Below, piece after piece: positions 23,701-33,800 of a stretch of 64,000 nt of DNA (the first letter of the stretch is position 1; each line of letters opens with the position of its first letter). The translations under genes were made by a program, and so were the position numbers. The notes beneath the pieces are model-generated. The model was given only the letters and a program-made list of their open reading frames with translations. It did not search any database and was not told the origin of the DNA. The DNA is taken from the NCBI RefSeq assembly GCF_028583425.1, contig NC_072790.1, positions 11,514,552-11,578,551 of the forward strand. Reading direction: 5' to 3'. This stretch comes from Eublepharis macularius (lineage: Eukaryota; Chordata; Lepidosauria; Squamata; Eublepharidae).

Positions 23701-24424
23701 ATGAACTAAATCAAAGTGTAACAGAAATAGTTTTTGAATGTGCGGACAAGGTAAATTCTCTATGGCATCTGGCGCAAAGATAAAGCACTGGCTATTTCCA
23801 CGGTAAGCTGCATTTTAGTTCTAGGAGGCACTACAAAACTAGCTTTAAAATTCCACAAGCAACACAAATGTGCCAACTGGACTCCTTTGACATGCAGGTC
23901 AATGCCTTTCCAACACATCATAATTTCAGGAAATTAACAAGATTCCAATTTGCATACATCTTCCCCATTTTGTGGACGTCTTGCTCTGACTGAATACTCC
24001 CAGGCGTGATGAATATCAAGCAGAATCTTTCATATGAAATACTAGATTTGAAAATACAGGTCTATTATTGAACATTTTTAACATTCCAATTGCAACCCAT
24101 CTATTAATTCATTTATGAGCCAACAGTTTTATCACAGTTCTTTACCTGCCACTTTCCATTTTAAGAGAAAGCACTTCATATGCATGGCTTGGGAAAGAAC
24201 AACGCGTTTGGTTTTTTTCAACACGCTGCTTCCAAACGTATGGCATTCCCCCCCCCCCCCGCCCTCCATTAAGAAAGGACTGTCTGGGAATGACTAAATA
24301 ACACTCATTGTGACAGGCAGAAAGCAGAATGTTCCATCTGGGTACCAAAAGAGAAGAGGACAATGATGTACTGGGATGAAAGAAAAAAGAAGGCCCCTTA
24401 GACAACACCTTTCTTTTTTGGCTA
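20761..24424. other. upstream non-coding region, no gene recognised
   Basis: Mostly unique-looking AT-rich sequence, with low-complexity C runs (24248-24260) and several unremarkable open frames under 110 codons. The block 22630-23250 lacks repeat signatures and could be regulatory, but nothing in it can be proven by reading. Confidence 0.4.
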
Positions 24425-24660
24425 CTATGTTTGGACTGCCCTGACCCGGACAGCCCAGGCAAGCCTGATCTCGGCCGATCTCAGAAACTAAGTAGGGTTG
24501 GCCTTGGTTGGTAACTGGATGGGAGACGTCAAAAGAAGACCAGGGTTGGTATGCAAAAACAGGTAATGGCAAACCACCTCTTTTAGTCTCCTGCCTTGAA
24601 AACTCCAGAAGGGGTCGCCATAAGTCGACTACAACTTGATGGCGCTTTCCACCACTACCA
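24425..24660 (+). mobile_element. 5S-rRNA-derived SINE (SINE3 type)
   Basis: The head matches 5S rRNA: cctgatctcggccgatctca, aaactaagtagggttggcc (A-box region) and actggatgggagac (C-box region). It is followed by a SINE body (ggtaatggcaaaccacctct...ggggtcgccataagtcg...). A genuine 5S gene is excluded by the divergent 3' half and substitutions. Confidence 0.85.
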
Positions 24661-24925
24661 CGTGTGGGCTACTTCAGGTACGATTTTTATTAGCAAGACA
24701 AATATTTGGATCATACTTTAAAAGTCGCTAGTACGGAGCAACGAAGACTCTAGATTAGATGCTTCTCGCAGCTCGCAGAGAGACAATCTTGCAACGGCCT
24801 CCTCAGAAAGCTTTGGGCACTCAGTAGCCGGGATACAAGCTTTAGAGTGAAATCCTAAGCAGAGTTGCTCCAGTCTGATCAAAAAAATTCTTATTATTTT
24901 TATCAAAACTGATCAAAACAATTCT

Positions 24926-24957
24926 TCTTCTTCTTCTTCTTCTTCTTCTTCTTTATT
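24926..24957. repeat. (CTT)n microsatellite
   Basis: A run of CTT units abuts a minus-oriented LINE end, so it is probably the expanded tail of that LINE. Confidence 0.85.
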
Positions 24958-25090
24958 AGATTTATAGTCTGCCCTCCCTGCGAACAGGCTCAGGGCGGAT
25001 CACAACATACAAATAAAAACACATTGATAAAACAGTATAATGATAAAAGCCAGATTTAGGGGCATAAAAACAAACTCTGTACCATGTTCC
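24958..25090 (-). mobile_element. LINE 3' end (minus)
   Basis: The block atagtctgccctccctgcga followed by aggctcagggcgg recurs reversed near 55240 and is the 3' end of an L2/CR1-type retroposon, with the CTT run as its tail. Confidence 0.5.
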
Positions 25091-26050
25091 TAATATCCCA
25101 GGGTGGATTCACTTCACCCTTCCCTGTCAAGGGAAGAGAGGGGTGGAGGCATGAGTTGGTGCGCGATTTGCCACCATTCCTACAAGGGGCAGATTACTCA
25201 TATAGCCCCCCCACTAATAGGAGACAGGCAGGGAAGCCTGTCTTTATTCTCTGAATAAAGAGAAATAAATTTTAAAATATCACACCCTCCTTTGTTTCCT
25301 GAGTCACCTTCTGGGATGATGTTCCCCAGAGATGACAAGGAATGTCCCAGAGTTTTGTGGAAGGGGGGGGGGGGGTTGGAAGAAGCAGGTAAAGACAGAA
25401 AATCACATGGAGCACCTCCTCACCTTGCAGCCATGTGCTTGCTGCGTGTGTGTGTGTGGGGGGGATCTCCTATTTTGCTAAATTATCTTGCCCTTGCATA
25501 AAGCTTCCCAGCCTCTGGGATTCAACTTGGTAAACAGATGAACCCTGGAGAATCTACAGGGTCTTCCCCTCTCCCCTGGAACCACTCCCATCTTGCAAGC
25601 TTTCAAGAAAGGACTCCAGTTTCAAGATGGTGCACATTTCAAGACCGTGCAGATGCTCCCTCTCTGCTCTTGAAGAGCTGGGGAGTTTACCTCTGGGCTG
25701 GAGCAAGTACTTCTTATCTCAGGATCACTCATGGATTAACTTATGGTTTAGAAAAATCACTAAGCCAACAGTTAGAATCAAACTGAATCTGTACTGGTTT
25801 TTTTTTACATACTTGTAGCAATCACACACGTGTGTGTGTGTATGGACAGATGGACACACACTTACTAAGTTACTGTTGCATGCAAAGGGTGTACAACTAT
25901 ACGTATATATTTTTAATATGAAAGAGAAAGGCTGTCCCATTTAGCAGTTCCCCTTACCTCAAACTGGGCAGGCATGCACACAGTAGTATCAGAAAGAGCA
26001 GCAATATAAGGGCCATAGTGTTTAACATCAAATCTAACATGGTTAGAAAC
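25091..26050. other. no gene recognised
   Basis: It contains G runs (25364-25376), a (GT)n tract near 25830 and overlapping minor open frames without domains. Confidence 0.4.
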
Positions 26051-26060
26051 TGAAAATCAG

Positions 26061-26262
26061 TTCCTCAGAGGTGTAGCACCAAAAGACAGAGATCTCTCAG
26101 TGTCACCAGGTGATCTCTGTCTTTTGGTGCTACACCTCTGAAGATGCCAGCCACAGCTGCTGGCGAAACGTCAGGAACTACAATGCCAAGACCACGGCAA
26201 TACAGCCCGGAAAACCCACAACAACCATCGGTCTCCGGCCGTGAAAGCCTTCGACAATACAT
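26061..26262 (+). mobile_element. minimal Penelope-like insertion with inverted arms
   Basis: A 202-bp insertion flanked by exact 10-bp copies of TGAAAATCAG (26051-26060 and 26263-26272). A short minus arm (about 26064-26108) is fused to a plus arm running to the element 3' end (ctccggccgtgaaagccttc). The minus arm is truncated inside the hammerhead-like motif. Non-coding. Confidence 0.85.
26138..26172 (+). ncRNA. hammerhead-ribozyme-like motif in Penelope-like element
   Basis: CTGAAGA, one extra T, stem GCCAGC/GCTGGC, then GAAACGTC: a 2-bp helix III (AC/GT) without loop and a GTC cleavage triplet. Identical in layout to the motifs at 58796 and 56690-56656. Confidence 0.55.
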
Positions 26263-26404
26263 TGAAAATCAGACAGTTTGACCACGTTGCATGCTACAAT
26301 CACATGCACTATTCCACAAAGTATCTAAAACCTTTAGATTCAGCTTTTTAGGACATGCATTTATTTTCTCTTACATGGAAACACAAAGGCTTCAATCCTT
26401 AACA

Positions 26405-27440
26405 GACCTCCTTGCAAGAGGGAAAGGGGGAAAACCCATCAAACTTCCTGATCCAGCAGGGCTGCTAGAGCAGCAAGTGAAGGCAGCAGCAAAAAAAGGC
26501 CTTCTCCTTAGACTAGACTGGAAGATGGCCCCCTGCCTTGACATGGTTTATCTGGCCAGTTGGATTCACGCCACGGGTGCATCACGATTAGGCCAATGTA
26601 ATCCACTCTATATAGGTCTCCCCCCAAAATCAACTCGGAAACCCCAGCTGGTGCAAAACACCGCTGCTCGTTTACTTCCAGGAGCTAGCACACGTGTCAT
26701 TCCCATTCTGCAGTCACTCCGCTGGCTACCCATCAGTTACCAGGCTCAATTCAAAGTCATGACTGTTTACATTCAAAGCTCTTCATGCCTCAGACGGTCA
26801 AATCCGCACGAGTGCCTCATTCCCTACGTTCCACCAAGGCAGTTTCGCTCATCTGAACGGGATCTTCCGCAGATACTACCCTGCAGTCGGACTAAACAAA
26901 CAACTGCCTGTACAAATGCTCTCTTTTGGGTAGCCCCCACCTTGTGGAACGGCTTGCTTGATGCAGAGGAGTTAGCCGTGTTAGTTAGCTTGCTTGAGGA
27001 GCTGAGAAAAGCTCCCCCTCTCCTGACTTTCCACAAACTATGCAAGACAATTATTCTTGCATATTCTACTCAGATTATAGGGCTGGGTCATAAGTAATAA
27101 CTGAGAGATACCTTACTGAAGGACAGGGACTACAGACTAAGCTATTGTGTTCGGTCTGCTAATGTAGACACATTCCTCCTGAATAGTTTGACAGGGCTAA
27201 TGATGTCATGTTAATTACTTACGCTTTAAATTCAGAGAGGTTTCATCTCTGTTTGGCTTTCTGCTTGTTTTCCAAATTTGCGGCTACCATACCATTGAAT
27301 GTTCTAACGGCGGATGTTTTCTTTTTGCTCTGTGAATGTTCTAACTATTGATTATGTTCTAGTCACTTGGCAGTATGTAAACTGCCTTGGATCTCGGTGA
27401 GAAAGGTAGACTATAAATCAACAAGAAGAAGAAGAAGACT
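26405..27440 (+). pseudogene. L2/CR1-type LINE, reverse-transcriptase C-terminal half and 3' UTR
   Basis: The open frame 26291-27097 encodes LPDPAGLLEQQVKAAAKKG, then WIHATGASRL, LVQNTAARLLPGAS, LRWLPISYQAQFK, LIPYVPPRQFRSSE and FWVAPTLWNGL: the C-terminal signature order of jockey-superfamily LINE reverse transcriptases. The catalytic domain is missing, so it is 5'-truncated. The 3' UTR ends ctgccttggatctcggtgag followed by an (AAG)n tail. A long uninterrupted frame suggests a fairly recent insertion. Confidence 0.85.
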
Positions 27441-27879
27441 GGACCTCAAAAATCTAGGACAACATTCTTAAGTAGCAGTGCAATCCTAAAAACAATTACA
27501 CCCTTCCAAGCCCATTGACTTCAATTGACTCAGAGGGTGTATCTCTATTTGGATTACACTTCCAGCATCCACACTGTTCTACAAGAACTGTCTTGTTTAC
27601 CAGCACATGAAATCATGGCGTCACGACCTACGGTCCCCATTTCTAATGCTGTAATCTGTGAAGTCACACAGCTATCACGACTAAGCACAGACACATGAAG
27701 ATGCCGTGTTGAAGCAGCCCTGCATGTACTTTTCCAACTGCATATTCGATCAACACGACTGCAAGGGGGAGCAGCCCTCGGCACGCTGGTCCTGTCTTGC
27801 CTCCACGCAGCGATCACAGGGGTGGGGGTCAGCGTGCTGGTCGCTGCCCTCCTCCAGGTACTTTGACTGAACGAGCAAC

Positions 27880-28075
27880 TGGGGTGCCTGTCCAGGGCTG
27901 CTGCTGCGTCAGGCCATTCACCTAACTAGATCAGCGCTCTGACTGGCAGCAGCGCTCCAGGATCTCAGGTAGAGGAAGGTCTTTCCCATCGCTCTTTTAA
28001 CTGGTGATGCTGAGCTCTGAACCTGCGACCTTCTTAGCACAAGGGGCTCTTCCACTAAGCCACAGCCCTTCAGCA
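27880..28075 (-). mobile_element. tRNA-derived SINE (minus)
   Basis: Reversed, the head reads ggcttagtggaagagcccct...gcaggttcagagctcag (tRNA-like, B-box region), followed by a body with ctggagcgctgctgccagtc. Degenerate. Confidence 0.5.
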
Positions 28076-28510
28076 TTTATTTTGCTGATGAAGAAACAGA
28101 ACAAGCACATATTTGTAAATGTCTTGTAGCGGTCAATAACTAATGCAGATCATTTAAAATGTGTGCGTGTGGTAATTTGAAGGCTGCGTGAAGGAATAGG
28201 TTCTCAAAATCACACAGGCTGTAGCCTTATACAGGTTCATTTGGAAGCAAGCCTCACGCACACGATGTGCCTTGCTTCGGATTAAACATGCCCTAGTTGC
28301 TATTGCTAGGAATTAACATTCTCCAAGTCCCTGCTTCTTTCGTTTTCTTCTCTTTTGCATCGGCCGGTCACTAAGAAAGAGATTATTCTGGACACAAAAC
28401 AATGCCTGTATTGCAGAACAGTACTGCAAATTTGAGGTTATTTAGAGACATACTCCCATGTCATAATAGAAAAGAGTCCCGTAGCACCTTTAAGACTAAC
28501 TGACTTTACT

Positions 28511-28897
28511 ATACGGTGGAAATGGATAAATTAACTAGAAAGTTAAAAGAACAAAGTTCAAATGATTTTTTGATGGACTGGAGAAAATTTAAAGATTATC
28601 TGGAAAAGAATTGGGACGTAAAAGACCAACTGTGGTCTATGGACAATTTTTGATGAGTACCTTGTAATTTGTTGAATTTTATACTGACTGTAACTTTACC
28701 TTTGAAGATTATGGAAAATAATAGAACTAGAGGAAGTATTTTATGAATTAAAGGGTAGAAGAGCTGTTGGAGGTCTGAAGGGAGGGGAGGGAAAGGGTGG
28801 ATTGGGATGAATCTGTACTTTGTATGAGAAAGAGATAGTGAAGTGTCTATGTTTGTTTGTTCTCAACCTATCCAATAAAATCTTATTTTTTTAAAAA
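28511..28897 (+). mobile_element. 5'-truncated L1 inserted in the Penelope-type repeat
   Basis: The first 140 bases encode KLKEQSSNDFLMDWRKFKDY and WDVKDQLWSM, like the C-terminal end of L1 ORF2. A 3' UTR follows with AATAAA and an A-rich tail. Flanks AAGACTAACTGACTTTACT (28492-28510) and the copy at 28898-28916 differ at 2 of 19 positions, a classic L1 target-site duplication. Confidence 0.8.
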
Positions 28898-28917
28898 AAG
28901 ACTAACCAACTTTACTG

Positions 28918-28955
28918 TAGCATAAGCTTTCGAGAATCACAGTTCTCTTCGTCAG
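28918..28955 (-). ncRNA. hammerhead-ribozyme-like motif
   Basis: Reversed: CTGACGA, extra A, GAGAA/TTCTC hairpin, GAAA, AGC-TTAT-GCT, A. The core is the same as at 10184. Confidence 0.45.
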
Positions 28956-28976
28956 ATGCATCTACTCCCATGTCAT

Positions 28977-30843
28977 GGCACACATAAGCCAAGTCCTTGT
29001 TTTAAATTTCTCTCCCCAAATCCAACATAGACAAAATTGGCAACAAAATTTGTAAGTGGATTCGAGTTACAAGATTAACAGGTTTCATCAGCCATTTCTA
29101 GCAGTTCTGTGTGCATAGTCTCTATTTCTTATCTTTATTCACAGGATTACTCAGTATTGCCTGGCAACATCAAATTTCTACAAGCAAAGCATTTTGGAAA
29201 AGAATGAAACTCTTTAAATTGTAACGTGTGATAATCGTACACACACAGACATTCCTATATGTACATGTACTGTGAAACTGCATCTAACTATAGCTTGGTG
29301 ACATGTCTACATCACTGGAGGTAGACATGTGTGGGATTATTATTAGCGTAGGATTATCGCTTGTTACAATTTAAAGAGATTAAAGAGTTTCTACCTCCTG
29401 TGATGTATAGACCAGTCAGTGTGCTATAGCAGTTGGAGCATCAGGAGAGGACTAGGGTAATCATGGCCCAGTCATTTTCTCCCACTTAAGCTACCTCACA
29501 GGGATATTGTGGAAATAAAATGGGGGGGGGGGGGCTTTCTGAGCGCCTTGATACAAATATCCCAGACAGATAGACCTCCGTGATCCATACACACATATGT
29601 GAACATGTCATCCATCCTGGAACTGCAGAAGAGATGAAAGAGCTGTGATGGACAGGAGAAGGTTCTGGGTGCCATCTTCCCTGGTTAGAGTTGACCAATC
29701 CCATTGAAAGCGGCCAACGAAACTTTGAAGGGGAGGGTGGAATGGTCAACCATCAACAGAGGAAAGAGGCGGCTGGACTTCTGGAGGGAACATGAGGGTT
29801 AGGAGGGACCCTGGCCCAGGCAGGGGTGTCTGCTAGGGACTACAGTGAGCGATTGTGACATGCGGGAGTTTGGGTGCTATTCTCAGTGCCATGTTATCAG
29901 TCTGAATCAGTTAAACAAGCTTTGTAACTGCTAGGCTTTCTCAGGCCCCACTCCGGTTAGTTGGTTACTGTAATACTGAGAACGTGGGAGAATAGGAAAA
30001 TAAGAAGCAACCGAGACAGGCGCTGACTTTTTTAGTTGCATTCTTCACGCCCACTCTCTGCTTGCTTCAAGCCTAAAATCCCCTCATAACAGGCCACGTA
30101 AATGTCATCCGGGTGGCATCCTGTGCCCAGGCATCACCATTATGAGGGACTATCAGTACTAAGCGGTACCAAAGGCTTCAATGACAAAAATAAAAGTAAC
30201 AGGGGAAAAAACCGTAACAAGACAAAGGCCTGGATCAGGGGTTGTGACAGGAGCCCTCAGAGATTCATCTTCCTTTCAAGCCCTCCTACGAGCAGCTGCT
30301 AAAGGTGAATATATTCCTGATGAGAAATACACATTATATGTTGCTAAACTTTCAAGGAGGTAATCAGTGATAGCACGAGAGGGGAAATTAACTTGGCTTT
30401 TCTTTCACCTGCTAGTTGATTCAGTTACTTATTAGCTAGATATTGTGGAGCAAATGAGCACCCCTGAGGGACAGAGAAGAGTGCGTGAAGGATGGGAACA
30501 TGCCCCCCACCTCAAGGGCTGCTTGCCGGGGGGGGGGGGGCATGTTCCTAAATTCAGGCTGTGCTTTTCCTAAACCAGGGCCTGGATTTCTGCATGCAAG
30601 TGGGGTCTGTACACTCCTACACACAGAAAGCTAGTATCAGGGAGAGAATCACATTGGAACTTGCCACCCAGATTCCCAACTGCAGTCTGTAACGCAACAA
30701 CCTGGACACAGCCATTGACTAGGCCTATGTCAGCTAATATGGGGAGGTAGAAGTGATCCTAACCCAAAGGCTTTGCATCCAATGTCTCTTAAAACTGGGT
30801 GCGCATGGGAGGGCGGGGGGAATAGGAGCTCCTGGTGCTGTAG
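28977..30843. other. no gene recognised; degenerate SINE near 29400-29550
   Basis: 29400-29550 resembles the tRNA-SINE body (ctacctcacagggatattgt) with a poly-G run. A 60-codon plus-strand frame (30181-30363) has unbiased-looking composition (AAAKGEYIPDEKYTLYVAKL) but no identifiable family or splice context. Confidence 0.35.
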
Positions 30844-31047
30844 TAGGGTTGGTAGCTAGAGCTCTCCGAAAATTACAACTGATCTCCAGGAAACACAAAG
30901 ATCACTTTCCTTGAGAAAATGGCTGCTTTGGTAGACTCGGTGGTGTTATACCCTGCACAGGTCTCTCCGCTCCCCAAACCCTGACCGCTTCAGGCTCCAC
31001 CCCTTCCAAATCTCCAGTAATTTCCCCTCCTGGAGTTGGCAACCCTA
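30844..31047. mobile_element. hAT-type MITE (TAGGGTTG ... CAACCCTA)
   Basis: The ends are TAGGGTTGGTAG and GAGTTGGCAACCCTA. The flanks TGCTGTAG (30836-30843) and TGTTGTAG (31048-31055) match at 7 of 8. The family's inner sequence (atctccag...) recurs near 31200-31430 and 32367-32531. Confidence 0.65.
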
Positions 31048-31199
31048 TGTTGTAGTATGATTGCCCACTGATACTCCAAACCAACAATAAAAGGCTCCCC
31101 CCATGCAGAAAACTAGTGCATCAGGGATAACTGCCCAACCTTCTCCTGGGCTTGCCCAATTTTGTTTGTGCAGAATGCAGCCACTCATCCTATCCGCTC

Positions 31200-31440
31200 C
31201 CAGCTGGCTTGCAACTCGCTTGCCAATCTCCAGGTGTGGGGGGCCTGCGGATCTCCCGGAATGACAAATGATCTCCAGGCTGCAGAGTTCCCACCCCCTG
31301 GAGAAAGCGGCTGTTTCGGGGGGGGGGCAAGCCAGTGGGGTTGCCAGCCTCCAGGTGATGCCTGGAATGACAAATGATCTCCAGGTCACAGAGAGATCGG
31401 TTCCCTTGGGGGGGAAGCGGCTGCTTCGGAGGGAGGCCTC
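31200..31440. mobile_element. fragments of the TAGGGTTGCC MITE family
   Basis: Two tandem-looking pieces both contain aatgacaaatgatctccagg. No clear termini. They abut the CpG island. Confidence 0.4.
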
Positions 31441-31530
31441 TAGGGCTGATGCGCGGAGGGCGGAATACAACTCGAATAAAATAAATGAAATGAATTATGC
31501 CCCTCCCCAGACCCCCGCCCTTTCCATCCT

Positions 31531-31552
31531 ACACACACACACACACACACAC
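31531..31552. repeat. (CA)n microsatellite at CpG island edge
   Basis: About eleven CA units. Confidence 0.85.
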
Positions 31553-32092
31553 CCCAAATCTCCAGGGATGTCCCAGCCTGGACCTGGCAACCGGGCCAGT
31601 GCCCCGCGCCCTGCCCGCCCCGGGCCCTCCGCAGGAAGGCCGGCCGGCCTGCGCCCCCCCAATCCCCAAGGCGGCTCCGCGGCAGCCCGCAGCCCCACCG
31701 CGACGCCCCGGGCGCTCCTCCGGGCAGGCCCGCCGCCCCCGAGCGCGAAGGCCCCGCCGCCGCCGCCGCCGCCACCTACCGGGCTGCCTCCTCCGGCTGC
31801 TGGCGGGCCTCAGGCGGGAAGGCGGGCTCGGCGCGCGCGACCGCCCGCCCGCCCGCCCGCCCGCCGGTGGGGAGGCCGCGGCCGAGGCGGGAGGAGCCGG
31901 GCCCGGCTCCTCCCGCCTCGGCCGCGGCCTCGGGCGGCCCCCAGGCCTGCCGCCCCCTCACGAAGCGCGGCCCTGAAGGAGGAGGGGGGGGGTCCGTGAG
32001 GCCTTTCCAAAGCCCCCCCCCCCCCCGCCCTTGAAAAGCCGCCTCGAAGCCTGCCTGGGAGACGCGGCCTTGCCTCGCTCGGGAAGCGCCCC

Positions 32093-32106
32093 GTTGCCAA
32101 GGCAAC
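32093..32106. promoter_or_regulatory. X-box-like RFX site
   Basis: GTTGCC and GGCAAC form an inverted repeat separated by AA, matching the palindromic X-box bound by RFX factors. It sits at the BTBD3-distal edge of the CpG island. Binding is inferred. Confidence 0.4.
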
Positions 32107-32366
32107 CCCCCCCCCCCTTGACAAACAGGCTCGGAAAGTTTTGCCGCTTCGGCCTTGAGCGTCACGTCAGAATCGTGAAGGAAAAAAGATGCCCCCCCCC
32201 GGACCCCCTTCCCTTTTCACCGGTTACAGTTTTGAGGGGGGGGGGCTACGGGAGGGTTGCCAGCCTCCTGGGGGCGAGCCCAAAACACAAGGAGGTTCTG
32301 CCACCTGGAGCCTAAAAAAGGGGCAAAGTAGCACCAAACCTCCAGTCAAACCAATCTAACCAAGGG

Positions 32367-32531
32367 GTAGGGTTGCCAGCCTCCAGGTAGTAGCTGGAGA
32401 TCTCCCAGAATGACAACTGGTCTCCAGGCCAAAGAGATCAAGGTCCTTTCCCTCCCCAAACTCTACTTTCTCCAGGTTTCTCCAGGTTTCAACCCCCAGA
32501 TCTCCAGGAATTTCCCAGCTTGGAGCTGGCA
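32367..32531. mobile_element. TAGGGTTGCC MITE family copy
   Basis: It starts tagggttgccagcctccagg and ends agcttggagctggcaac. No 8-bp duplication can be read, so the ends are eroded. Confidence 0.5.
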
Positions 32532-32614
32532 ACGCTGGCCGCCTCCATGTGAATTCCCCATGAGGAGAAGGACTTTATCCTGAGAAAAAATGCTTTCCTC
32601 GCAATACGATATAG

Positions 32615-32720
32615 CAGAGTCCAGTAGCAGCTTTGAGACTAACCAACTTTATTGTAGCATAAGCTTTCGAGAACCACAGGTGTCTTCGTCACATGCAGAG
32701 AGCTGTGGTTCTCGAAAGCT
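32615..32720. mobile_element. Penelope-type repeat (CTGACGA/GAAAGCTTAT family), fused to 5S SINE
   Basis: A minus arm (cagagtccagtagcagcttt...tagcataagctttcgagaac) is followed by a plus arm gctgtggttctcgaaagct, which runs without break into a 5S-derived SINE. The hammerhead core is mutated here (GTGACGA). Confidence 0.6.
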
Positions 32721-32855
32721 AAGCAGGGTCTGCCTTGGTTAGTACTTGGATGGGAGACCTCAAACAAAGACCAGGGGTGCAGAGGCAGGCAATGGCAAAC
32801 TACCTCTGCTAGTCTCATGCTATGAAAACCTCCAGGCGTAGCCATGTCAAACCGC
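32710..32855 (+). mobile_element. 5S-rRNA-derived SINE fragment
   Basis: aagctaagcagggtctgcc and acttggatgggagacc match the 5S rRNA internal promoter region, followed by the same body as at 24545-24657 (caatggcaaactacctctgc). The 5' third of the 5S head is missing and replaced by the Penelope-type arm. Confidence 0.75.
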
Positions 32856-32860
32856 CTCCA

Positions 32861-33364
32861 AAAGGGCTACTATGCACTTTTTAAGTTGGAAATTCAGATA
32901 AAGGACCTATGATCTTCCTTGCGGATATTGCCATGACTTGGTACAATGCTAAGAATCTTATCCTGAGAAAAGCCTATGGACAAAGTACATCTCATGGCAG
33001 CAAAAGCAATCATAGCACAAATTCGCCCCAGATTCTACCCCACAGCAGCTCCACTTACAAGGATCAGTTCATAGATGGCATGAAAGACTTCTGCTTGTGA
33101 TACCCTGGAAAGTCTCTGCCAGTTTGAGCAGACAGTACTGACCTTGGCAGACCTTGGTTTGACTTAGTAGAAGGCAATGGCAAAACTCCCCAACAAACCC
33201 TTGAACAGGGTAGAGCTAAATTTCTTGCTAACTTGTTAGTGGGGCATAGGGGTGTGCAAGCCAAACTTTTTCGGCTTTCTTGTTTCGGCTTTACCCGAAA
33301 CAAGAATCTATTTCGGAACACTGTAGGATCTGCTGCACTACGATGAAGAAAAATGGGAACCAGT
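32861..33364. other. no gene; partial repeat near 33249-33330
   Basis: taggggtgtgcaagcc and the following tttcggctttcttgtttcgg resemble one end of a hAT-like element. The partner end is not found nearby. Confidence 0.35.
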
Positions 33365-33597
33365 CAGGGCTTTTTTTCAGCTGGAACGCGGGGGAACGGA
33401 GTTCTGGAACCGCTTGAAAATGGTCACATGGCTGGTGGCCCCGCCCCCTGATCTCCAGACAGAGGGGAGTTGAGATTGCCCAATCTCAACTCCCCTCTGT
33501 CTGGAGATCAGGGGGCGGGGCCACCAGCCATGTGACCATTTTCTCCAAGGGCAACCCACTGAGTTCCACCACCTCTTTCCCCAGAAAAAAAGCCCTG
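33365..33597 (-). mobile_element. hAT-type foldback MITE (CAGGGCTTTTTTT family), copy 3
   Basis: 233 bp, internally deleted on one side, with a nearly perfect central palindrome (33418-33543). Flanks are GAACCAGT and GAGCCAGT (7 of 8). Confidence 0.8.
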
Positions 33598-33747
33598 GAG
33601 CCAGTAATGTGAATAATAGATGTATGTTGTGCGCATCAGAAATGTTTCGAATGACTTTAATATTGTGAACAAAATGAATTACAAACATGTATTACTTCTG
33701 GGGAGGTAACAGTAAACCTCAAAGACTCATGTTAAAGCCCCAAGATT

Positions 33748-33800
33748 CCTGTTTATTTTTGCTGCACCAGACTAACACAGCTATGCCACTGACTCTGGAA
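33748..33800 (+). mobile_element. fragment of a Penelope-type repeat tail
   Basis: tgctgcaccagactaacaca followed by gctatgccactgactctgga parallels the 3' tail at 10268-10303 (tgctactacagactaacacg). Confidence 0.4.

Larger units (their letters stand above)
28465..28962 (-). mobile_element. Penelope-type repeat of the CTGACGA/GAAAGCTTAT family, split by an L1
   Basis: Left piece 28465-28510 and right piece 28898-28962 together form one minus-oriented unit. Outer flanks are exact 14-bp copies of TACTCCCATGTCAT (28451-28464 and 28963-28976). This long duplication argues against a hAT or Tc1 origin for the family. Confidence 0.75.
31500..32180 (-). promoter_or_regulatory. CpG island, candidate distal promoter / non-coding first exon of BTBD3
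   Basis: About 700 bases are extremely GC-rich with many CG dinucleotides, unlike the AT-rich surroundings. On the minus strand a donor-like CCCG|gtaggt lies at 31780/31779. Two sites sit near the upstream edge: an X-box-like GTTGCC-AA-GGCAAC at 32093-32106 (RFX type) and TCACGTCA at 32162-32169 (CRE-like). Family knowledge: vertebrate BTBD3 genes have non-coding 5' exons far upstream of the coding exons, so an island about 14 kb upstream is plausible. Open frames inside it are proline/arginine/alanine-rich GC artefacts. It could instead belong to an unrelated or plus-strand transcript. Confidence 0.45.

Noticed and set aside
24431..24545. 5S rRNA gene
   Set aside because: Only the internal-promoter region matches; it continues into a SINE body and carries many substitutions.
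31268..31999. Long plus-strand open frame of 243 codons, and minus-strand frames of 111-129 codons, in the CpG island
   Set aside because: All are proline, arginine, alanine and glycine-rich translations of GC-rich DNA, open on several frames at once, with no domain.
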